64,000 nucleotides of DNA from Haloflavibacter putidus (GTDB lineage: Bacteria > Bacteroidota > Bacteroidia > Flavobacteriales > Flavobacteriaceae). The stretch spans positions 186,001-250,000 of the forward strand of contig NZ_VIAR01000004.1 of the NCBI RefSeq assembly GCF_006546625.1, given 5' to 3'. The notes under the pieces were generated by a model that saw only the letters and a list, made by a program, of their open reading frames with translations, was not told where the DNA came from and did no database searches. Below are positions 58,147 to 64,000 of this stretch, piece by piece (position 1 is the stretch's first letter; each line of letters starts with the position of its first letter). Made by a program: the position numbers and the translations under genes.

Positions 58147-59976
58147 TTATTCAAAAGATTGCATTTCTACCAAATTTCTATACGTACCATCTATACGCAT
58201 AAGTTCTGCGTGCTTTCCCTGTTCTACGATTTTGCCGCGTTGCATAACAATAATTCTATCTGCGTTTTGTATAGTGCTTAAACGGTGCGCAATTACAATA
58301 GAGGTTCTGTTTCTAGTCATATTTTCTAAAGCTTGTTGCACCAGCTTTTCGCTTTCGGTATCTAAGGCAGAAGTGGCTTCGTCTAAAATCATAATAGGCG
58401 GATTTTTAAGCACGGCGCGCGCTATGGAAAGTCGCTGTTTTTGTCCGCCGCTCAATTTGTTTCCGCTATCGCCAATATTGGTATCTAAACCTTTGGGTAA
58501 TTCTTGTACAAACTCCCAGGCATTTGCTATGCGCAAGGCTTCTTCTATCTCTTTTTCTGTGGCATTGTCTTTGCCCAAAGCAATATTATTTCTAACCGAA
58601 TCGTTAAACAAAATCGAATCTTGGGTTACCAAGCCCATCAAATTCCGTAAAGACTTTTTGCTTATGTTTCTTATGTCCTTATGGTCTATTTCTATATTGC
58701 CGTCGTTTACATCGTAAAAACGGGTTACCAAATTGGCAATGGTAGATTTTCCGCTGCCGGATTGTCCCACTAATGCCACGGTTTGTCCTTTTTTAACCTC
58801 CATAGAAAAATCGTGCAAAACGTTATCTTTCTCGTACCGGAAATTGATGTTATTTATCCGGATTTTGTCTTCAAAAGCTGCTTTTTCTTCGGCGTTGGGC
58901 GCGTCTTGAATGGTAGATTCTGTCTCGATAATTTCTAAAATACGTTCTGCACTGGCGTTACCTTTTTGAATGCTGTAGGTAGCTTTAGAAATGGCTTTTG
59001 CAGGCGTTAAAATGTTGTAAGCCAAGACCAGAAAACCTATAAAAGTAGAAGCATCCATAGAGTTTTCTATCAATACCATTCTCCCGCCAAACCATAGAAT
59101 TATAGTTATAACCACCACACCCAAAAATTCACTCATTGGCGAAGCCAGGTTTTGACGATGCAATAAGGAGTTAAGCGTTTTATTAAGGCGTAAAGTACTA
59201 TCGTAAAACTTTTGTTTAAATTTTGGTTCGGCGTTAAAGCCTTTAATGATTTTTAAACTGGAAAGCGACTCTTCTACAATGCTTAAAAATGTGGCACTTT
59301 CTTCTTGTACCTCGGTAGATTTTGCTTTTAATTTTTTCCCAATAGAAGAAATAAGCAAACCTGAAAGCGGTAAAAATACAAAAACAAAAAGCGTAAGTTT
59401 GGGACTAAGCATTATCATGGCTATAAGTGTAAAAATAAGCGTTAGTGGCTCTTTTACAAACAACTCCAACATACTTAAAAAAGAGCTTTGTATAACCTGA
59501 ACATCGCTGGTAATCCTAGAAATAAAGTCTCCTTTTTTCTTTTCGGAAAAAAACGAGATTGGCAATTCTACAATTTTATCATATATTTTATTGCGGATGT
59601 CTTTTAACATGCCATTGCGCAAACTGGCAATAAAATATAAGGCCATATAGTTAAAAAAGTTTTTTAAGAAAAACAGAATTATAACCGTAATGCAAATGGT
59701 AACCAAAGCCGAAATTTGCCCATATTCTTCTACGCGCTGGTTAAGAAAATAGTTAGAATAATCGTTAGCAAAATCTTTTAAATCGCCAAAACTGCCATCC
59801 CAAACAGGTTTGGTGGTTAAAGGTTCTTCTTCCTGAAAAAGAACCCGAAGCATTGGAATAAAAGAAATAAATGCCAAAGTGCTAAACAAGGCGTAAAAAA
59901 CATTGCTAATAATGTTTAAAATTGCATAACGCTTATAAGGTTTGGCAAACTGCAGTATCTTTTTGAGGTATTTCAT
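58147..59976 (-). CDS. ABC transporter ATP-binding/permease protein (MsbA-like exporter)
   Basis: This 609 aa half-transporter has six transmembrane helices followed by a nucleotide-binding domain with Walker A GQSGSGKSTIANL, signature LSGGQKQRLSIARA and Walker B PIMILDEATSALD, plus H-loop IAHRLSTI. It resembles MsbA-like lipid or drug exporters; the substrate is not readable. It lies 9 bp after the phosphosugar mutase gene and 3 bp before the sigma gene. Confidence 0.92.
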   Translation of the reverse strand: MKYLKKILQFAKPYKRYAILNIISNVFYALFSTLAFISFIPMLRVLFQEEEPLTTKPVWDGSFGDLKDFANDYSNYFLNQRVEEYGQISALVTICITVIILFFLKNFFNYMALYFIASLRNGMLKDIRNKIYDKIVELPISFFSEKKKGDFISRITSDVQVIQSSFLSMLELFVKEPLTLIFTLIAMIMLSPKLTLFVFVFLPLSGLLISSIGKKLKAKSTEVQEESATFLSIVEESLSSLKIIKGFNAEPKFKQKFYDSTLRLNKTLNSLLHRQNLASPMSEFLGVVVITIILWFGGRMVLIENSMDASTFIGFLVLAYNILTPAKAISKATYSIQKGNASAERILEIIETESTIQDAPNAEEKAAFEDKIRINNINFRYEKDNVLHDFSMEVKKGQTVALVGQSGSGKSTIANLVTRFYDVNDGNIEIDHKDIRNISKKSLRNLMGLVTQDSILFNDSVRNNIALGKDNATEKEIEEALRIANAWEFVQELPKGLDTNIGDSGNKLSGGQKQRLSIARAVLKNPPIMILDEATSALDTESEKLVQQALENMTRNRTSIVIAHRLSTIQNADRIIVMQRGKIVEQGKHAELMRIDGTYRNLVEMQSFE

Positions 59977-59985
59977 AAATGCTGT

Positions 59986-61701
59986 TTAAAAATCGAAATA
60001 GCTTACAAGCGCGTCTATTTTTTTGTTGAGTTCTTCTTGTTTTGTTTTAATGTCTTCTATGTTTTTCAATTCGCCTTTTAGACTGATGTAAAACTTAATT
60101 TTAGGTTCTGTACCACTTGGTCTTGCAGCTATTTTTGTGCCATCTTCCAAATAGAAAATAAGTACATTAGATTTTGGCACTTCTAAAACCGTTTTCTCTT
60201 GGTTAACCAGATTTTGCGCTTCAGAAATTTGATAATCTTCTACTTTTATAACCTTGGTTTCGTTAAAGCTGCTTGGGGATTTCTCGCGCAAGCCGGCCAT
60301 TATTTTTTTAATTTCTTCGGCACCAGAAACGCCTTTTTTCACTAAGGATACAAGTTTTTCTTGATATAAACCGTGCTGTTGGTATAAATGCAATAATTCT
60401 TCGTAAAAAGAACTGCCTTTCTCTTTTGCTTGAGCTGCAATTTCGCAAACCAGTAGAGTAGAGGTAACCGCGTCTTTATCGCGAACAAAATCTCCTACCA
60501 TATAGCCAAAACTTTCTTCGCCACCGCCAATAAATTTCTGTTCGGGGAAGTCTTTAATCATTTTGGCAATCCATTTAAAGCCGGTTAAACCAACTTTACA
60601 TTCTACACCATAATGTTTTGCAAGATCTAACATCATTGGGGTAGAAACAATCGTACTAGCCACAAATTCGTTTCCTTTAAAGCCCGGATTTTCCTGGTAT
60701 TTTTTCAGTAAAAAATCAGTCATCATTACCATGGTTTGGTTGCCGTTTAACAGCAACATCTTACCATCTAAATCGCGTACGGCAATGCCAATTCTATCGC
60801 TATCGGGATCGGTACCAATTACGATATCGGCATTTTTTTCTTCGGCCAAAGCCAAAGCCATTTTTAATGCTTCGGGTTCTTCGGGATTGGGAGATTTTAC
60901 CGTTGGGAAATCACCATCCGGCTCGGCTTGTTCTTGCACGATATGCAAATTCTCGTAGCCGGCTTCTTTTAGCATTTTAGGAATTAAAGTTATCGAAGTT
61001 CCGTGTAGCGACGTAAAAGCAATGTTCAATTTGTTTTTGGCTTTCGCCGAAGTGCCAAAACTCCCGTTTTTGATAGACGCATCTATAAAAGCTTTATCTA
61101 ATCTTTCGTCTATTGGCTCTATTAAATCTTCGTTAGCTTCAAAATTAATTTCCGAATAATCTAAGGCGTTAATTTGCTCGATTATCTCTTGGTCTTGTGG
61201 TGGCACCAATTGTCCGCCATCTTGCCAATAAACTTTATAGCCGTTGTATTCTGGCGGATTGTGACTTGCGGTAAGCACAATACCACAATGACACTCTAAA
61301 TATTTTAAACTAAAAGAAAGCTCCGGAGTAGGGCGGAGGTCAGAAAAAAGATAAACCTTTATACCGTTTGCCGAAAAAACATCTGCTACCAATTTAGCCA
61401 GTTCTTTACTATTATGGCGACAGTCAAAAGCTATAGCCACTTTTAAATCTTCTCCTGGAAATTGTTTTTTAAGGTATTCCGATATTCCTTGCGTATTCTT
61501 ACCCAAGGTATATTTATTTATTCGGTTGGTGCCAACGCCCATAATACCGCGCATTCCGCCGGTACCAAATGCCAAGTTTTTATAAAAACTATCTTCTAAA
61601 GTCTTGGGGTCGTTATCTATTAAATTCTGAACTTTATCTTGTGTTTTGGCATCAAATGTATTGCTAAGCCAATGTTTTGCTTTTTCTAAAATCTTTTCCA
61701 T
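59986..61701 (-). CDS. phospho-sugar mutase (phosphoglucomutase/phosphomannomutase)
   Basis: This 571 aa enzyme has the phosphoserine motif TASHNPPEYNGYKVY, the metal-binding motif GTDPDSDRIGIAV, the sugar-binding motif GGEESFGYMVGD and the phosphate-binding motif ARPSGTEPKIKFYI. The length fits the PgcA type. It interconverts hexose 1- and 6-phosphates. It lies 45 bp after a GT2 gene and 9 bp before the ABC exporter gene, so envelope glycan supply is a plausible context. Confidence 0.94.
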   Translation of the reverse strand: MEKILEKAKHWLSNTFDAKTQDKVQNLIDNDPKTLEDSFYKNLAFGTGGMRGIMGVGTNRINKYTLGKNTQGISEYLKKQFPGEDLKVAIAFDCRHNSKELAKLVADVFSANGIKVYLFSDLRPTPELSFSLKYLECHCGIVLTASHNPPEYNGYKVYWQDGGQLVPPQDQEIIEQINALDYSEINFEANEDLIEPIDERLDKAFIDASIKNGSFGTSAKAKNKLNIAFTSLHGTSITLIPKMLKEAGYENLHIVQEQAEPDGDFPTVKSPNPEEPEALKMALALAEEKNADIVIGTDPDSDRIGIAVRDLDGKMLLLNGNQTMVMMTDFLLKKYQENPGFKGNEFVASTIVSTPMMLDLAKHYGVECKVGLTGFKWIAKMIKDFPEQKFIGGGEESFGYMVGDFVRDKDAVTSTLLVCEIAAQAKEKGSSFYEELLHLYQQHGLYQEKLVSLVKKGVSGAEEIKKIMAGLREKSPSSFNETKVIKVEDYQISEAQNLVNQEKTVLEVPKSNVLIFYLEDGTKIAARPSGTEPKIKFYISLKGELKNIEDIKTKQEELNKKIDALVSYFDF

Positions 61702-61746
61702 AGTAAAATTTGATTTACAAAATTACATATTAATTGCTGAAGACGC

Positions 61747-62703
61747 TTACGGATTTACAGTTTTGCTAATTTTATAGCGCTCGGGGTTTTTTTGCGTACG
61801 CAAAATTAACTCGCCTAAAAAACCTGCAATAAATAATAAGGTTCCTAAAATCATAACGGTCAAGGCAATATAAAACCAAGGATTGTCGGTTACCAGAATA
61901 TCGGGAATGTTATGCCAAAGTTTGTACAATTTAGAAGCGCCAATCCAAATGGTAACAACAAAACCAACCACAAACATTAAAACACCCCAAGCGCCAAATA
62001 AGTGCATTGGTCGTTTCCCGAATTTAGAAAAAAACCAAATGGTTATTAAGTCTAACAAACCGTTTATAAAACGTTCTGCGCCAAATTTGGTTTTACCGTA
62101 TTTACGAGCTTGGTGTTTTACTACTTTTTCTTGAATATTGGCATAACCGGCATTTTTTGCCAATACTGGTATATACCTATGCATCTCGCCGTGCACATCT
62201 ATATTTTTTACCACTTTATTTTGGTAGGCTTTAAGACCACAATTAAAATCGTGCAATTTTACGCCAGAGGTTTTTCTGGCCGCGGCATTAAAGAGTTTGG
62301 AAGGCAGGTTTTTGGTAAGTACAGAATCGTACCGCTTTTTTTTCCACCCCGAAACCAAATGATAGTTTTCTTGACTTATCATGCGGTATAATTCTGGTAT
62401 TTCTTCTGGATTGTCTTGTAAATCTGCATCCATGGTAATTACCACATTGCCAAGAGCAGCTTTAAAACCGGCGTGCAAAGCTTGCGATTTACCGTAATTT
62501 TGTTGAAAATGAATTCCTCTTACCGCTTGGTTTTTTTCTGCCAGTTTTTCTATAATTTGCCAAGAATTATCTGTACTACCATCATCTATAAAAATTATTT
62601 CATAGGTAAATTTGTGTGCTTGCATAACATCTACAAGCCACCTGTATAATTCTGGAAGCGATTTTTCCTCATTCAGTAAAGGAATTACGACAGATAATTG
62701 CAT
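61747..62703 (-). CDS. GT2 family glycosyltransferase, polyisoprenyl-phosphate hexose synthase type
   Basis: This 318 aa protein has the GT2 start VVIPLLNEEKSLPELY, the DxD region ITMDADLQDNPEEIP and the QxxRW-like segment KHQARKYGKTKFG. Two C-terminal transmembrane helices (residues about 235-258 and 275-300) follow. This is the DPM1/ArnC/GtrB layout, so it likely loads a sugar onto polyprenyl phosphate at the inner membrane. It is 16 bp after the DUF4199 gene. Confidence 0.92.
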   Translation of the reverse strand: MQLSVVIPLLNEEKSLPELYRWLVDVMQAHKFTYEIIFIDDGSTDNSWQIIEKLAEKNQAVRGIHFQQNYGKSQALHAGFKAALGNVVITMDADLQDNPEEIPELYRMISQENYHLVSGWKKKRYDSVLTKNLPSKLFNAAARKTSGVKLHDFNCGLKAYQNKVVKNIDVHGEMHRYIPVLAKNAGYANIQEKVVKHQARKYGKTKFGAERFINGLLDLITIWFFSKFGKRPMHLFGAWGVLMFVVGFVVTIWIGASKLYKLWHNIPDILVTDNPWFYIALTVMILGTLLFIAGFLGELILRTQKNPERYKISKTVNP

Positions 62704-62719
62704 TAAAAAACTGTTTTGC

Positions 62720-63241
62720 TTAATGAACTGGATTGTCTTTTTTCATTACCAATCCTAAAATTAAAGAGATTATAAAGCCCATAAATAAAGTGCCAATTAA
62801 GCTCATAGTAGCCATCCAGAAAGGCGTGGTAAACATTTTAGACATTTCTAGGGCTTGGTTCATTTGCTCATCGCTCATATTGGGTTGACTTTCCATCATA
62901 GCGGTTTTTGAAGTTTCTAAAGCAATTTCTTGAAATTCTGGATAGATAAAACTATAATGTACAAAGGCATAAATAGCGCCAATTAATCCGCCAATGGCAG
63001 CAATGGCCAAACCTACTTTTAAGGCTTGCCCTAATTTTAAAAAGCCATTATTATCTTGTTTGTAATTTTTTATTCCGTAAAAATAAATAAAAACAGTAAT
63101 AAGAATGCTAGCTATACTTAAGTATAAATTGCTTTCTTGTAAATTAAGCACGTAGGTTAAAATAAGTAAGGCAATGCCAAAAACACCTAAAATAACGCCA
63201 TAGGTGCCGGCTGTAGATTGGATAGAAGCGGTATTTTTCAT
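62720..63241 (-). CDS. DUF4199 domain-containing membrane protein
   Basis: This 173 aa protein has four hydrophobic segments, including YGVILGVFGIALLILTYVL and LKVGLAIAAIGGLIGAIYAF, and a Met-rich linker (MMESQPNMSDEQMNQ). This matches DUF4199. It is the first gene of the long leftward operon, with a TATATTTG box 34 bp before its ATG. Function is unknown. Confidence 0.85.
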   Translation of the reverse strand: MKNTASIQSTAGTYGVILGVFGIALLILTYVLNLQESNLYLSIASILITVFIYFYGIKNYKQDNNGFLKLGQALKVGLAIAAIGGLIGAIYAFVHYSFIYPEFQEIALETSKTAMMESQPNMSDEQMNQALEMSKMFTTPFWMATMSLIGTLFMGFIISLILGLVMKKDNPVH

Positions 63242-63275
63242 AATACTCGTGTTGGTTAAAAATGTTCTTTGCAGA

Positions 63276-63283
63276 CAAATATA
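63276..63283 (-). promoter_or_regulatory. -7 promoter box TATATTTG of the DUF4199-GT2 operon
   Basis: Perfect TAnnTTTG on the minus strand, 34 bp before the DUF4199 ATG. No clear -33 TTG was found. Confidence 0.5.
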
Positions 63284-63346
63284 GAAAAAGCTTGCATAGT
63301 TGTTGAAGAAAAATTTTAAAAAGGCATATATTTTTGCCTAAAATAT

Positions 63347-63375
63347 TGTTTAATTATAAGAATTGTTTAAATTTG
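63347..63375 (+). promoter_or_regulatory. rpmE2: promoter of the L31 gene, TTG-N18-TAAATTTG
   Basis: TTG at 63347-63349 and TAAATTTG at 63368-63375 are 18 bp apart, the best complete promoter in the window. The leader to the ATG at 63413 is about 32 nt. Confidence 0.65.
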
Positions 63376-63412
63376 CACCTCGAAAAAATCATAAGATTTA
63401 AAGTTTAACAAG

Positions 63413-63667
63413 ATGAAACAAGGAATCCATCCAGAAAATTATAGACTTGTAGCTTTTAAGGATATGTCTAATAACGATATATTTTTAACTAAGTCTACTG
63501 TAAATACTAAAGAAACAATAGATGTAGATGGGACAGAATACCCATTGGTGAAATTAGAAATTTCTAGATCTTCTCACCCGTTTTACACCGGAAAAACCAA
63601 ATTGGTAGATTCTGCCGGTCGTATAGATAAGTTTAAAAACAAATATGCTAAGTTTAAGAAAAAATAA
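63413..63667 (+). CDS. rpmE2: 50S ribosomal protein L31 type B
   Basis: This 84 aa protein starts [19 protein letters not shown] and contains [20 protein letters not shown] with the terminal [12 protein letters not shown]. The absence of the CxxC zinc motif shows the C-minus, type B paralogue. It is a single-gene transcript with a clear promoter and terminator. Confidence 0.97.
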   Translation: MKQGIHPENYRLVAFKDMSNNDIFLTKSTVNTKETIDVDGTEYPLVKLEISRSSHPFYTGKTKLVDSAGRIDKFKNKYAKFKKK

Positions 63668-63689
63668 ACCCAAGCAATTATTATATAGT

Positions 63690-63717
63690 AAAAGCTCCTT
63701 TTTTTAAAGGGGCTTTT
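63690..63717 (+). terminator. intrinsic terminator of the L31 gene
   Basis: AAAAGCTCC (63690-63698) pairs with GGGGCTTTT (63709-63717), with one G-T wobble, followed by a T run. Confidence 0.85.
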
Positions 63718-63947
63718 TTTATGTTTAACTTTACGGAAGTTGCAAATAGAAGATAATTTAAAAACACGCTCTATAATTCAGTTTTTATGGAAGTTGTTTT
63801 TCACATCAGAAAAAATTTTAATGGTAAAGGGATAGCTAAACTTGCTTTTTAAGTAATAAAATTCAAGGAAAAGTAATATTATTTGTCTCAAATTAAAAAG
63901 AAACCTTAAAATGAGAAGCAATCAACCAAGCTTCTTTTTAAATTACT

Positions 63948-63955
63948 TATCTTTG
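63948..63955 (+). promoter_or_regulatory. -7 promoter box TATCTTTG of the rightmost partial gene
   Basis: Perfect TAnnTTTG box 28 bp before the ATG at 63984. It is the only support that a gene starts at the right edge. Confidence 0.45.
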
Positions 63956-63983
63956 TCGCAGCTAACTTATAAAAATAAATGTA

Positions 63984-64000
63984 ATGAAAATGTTAAGCAA
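63984..64000 (+). CDS. start of a gene running off the right edge
   Basis: Five full codons (MKMLS) begin at 63984 after a TATCTTTG box and an AT-rich leader. Nothing can be said about the product. The start could also be the ATG at 63990. Confidence 0.35.

Larger units (their letters stand above)
63668..63983. other. intergenic region without a gene
   Basis: This 316 bp gap has the L31 terminator (63690-63717), a TTCCGTAAAG copy on the minus strand (63729-63738), and a TATCTTTG box at 63948-63955 for the gene that begins at 63984. I see no coding frame or other structure between 63740 and 63940. Confidence 0.6.

Overview
The window is AT-rich chromosomal DNA from a member of the Bacteroidota, most likely a marine-type Flavobacteriaceae. 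The evidence is TAnnTTTG-type -7 promoter boxes without clear Shine-Dalgarno sites, a secreted nuclease with a type IX secretion C-terminal domain, a LETM1-related protein, the DUF4350/DUF4129/MoxR/DUF58/SpoIIM gene array, and many short MKK-type lipoproteins. No rRNA, tRNA, CRISPR array, transposase, integrase or phage gene was seen. The content is ordinary chromosome with a few unusual accessory blocks.

Region 1 (1-7570) is a sulfur-compound locus. It holds the tail of a Crp/Fnr regulator and a TauE/SafE sulfite-exporter-type permease. A leftward operon follows: unknown 114 aa membrane protein, DoxX, periplasmic DsrE, SoxB-like metallophosphoesterase lipoprotein, TlpA-type thioredoxin, and a second periplasmic DsrE. 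A rightward pair encodes a sterol-desaturase-family membrane di-iron protein and a CstB-like persulfide dioxygenase/rhodanese fusion. Between the two arms are two near-identical dyads, GTAAC-N4-GTTAC, each about 41 bp upstream of the start predicted from a TAnnTTTG box. This is the classic class II position for a Crp/Fnr activator. The arrangement suggests one regulon for sulfide, persulfide and thiosulfate handling, and is my best candidate for an undescribed system.

Region 2 (7586-13329) has small envelope genes, a DUF4870-PadR-PspC operon with a possible PadR operator, a DUF4442 protein, a conserved 65 aa protein, OxyR with both redox cysteines, and a DUF2141 protein. Region 3 (13474-21000) is the MoxR/DUF58/DUF4350/DUF4129/SpoIIM operon with a divergent RDD gene and a TRIC-type channel.

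Region 4 (20984-32538) contains a cyclophilin lipoprotein, a Nudix hydrolase and an acyltransferase. Then come two exported beta-lactamase-like serine hydrolases flanking an ATP/ADP-translocase-like permease fused to HEAT repeats, an exported dikinase-like protein whose domain order resembles glucan, water dikinase, and a duplicated pair of small membrane proteins. Region 5 (32566-39003) has a LETM1-related protein, a lipoprotein, a divergent diacylglycerol kinase/APP1-phosphatase pair, YtxH and MscS.

Region 6 (39103-47602) is a beta-oxidation block: marR, then fadN-, fadA- and fadE-like genes in the Bacillus fadNAE order, plus fadD. It has a perfect 18 bp palindrome upstream of marR, an S23-type four-helix-bundle gene inserted between fadN and fadA, and 13 exact copies of an octamer upstream of fadE. 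Region 7 (47932-63667) has purL, a GNAT gene, a secreted endonuclease I, an RsmB-type methyltransferase, a BNR-repeat lipoprotein, and a long leftward operon from DUF4199 and GT2 through a phosphosugar mutase and ABC exporter to an ECF sigma factor module. It ends with ribosomal protein L31 type B. Across the window I counted 17 exact copies of the 10-mer TTCCGTAAAG (either strand), about half of them intergenic.
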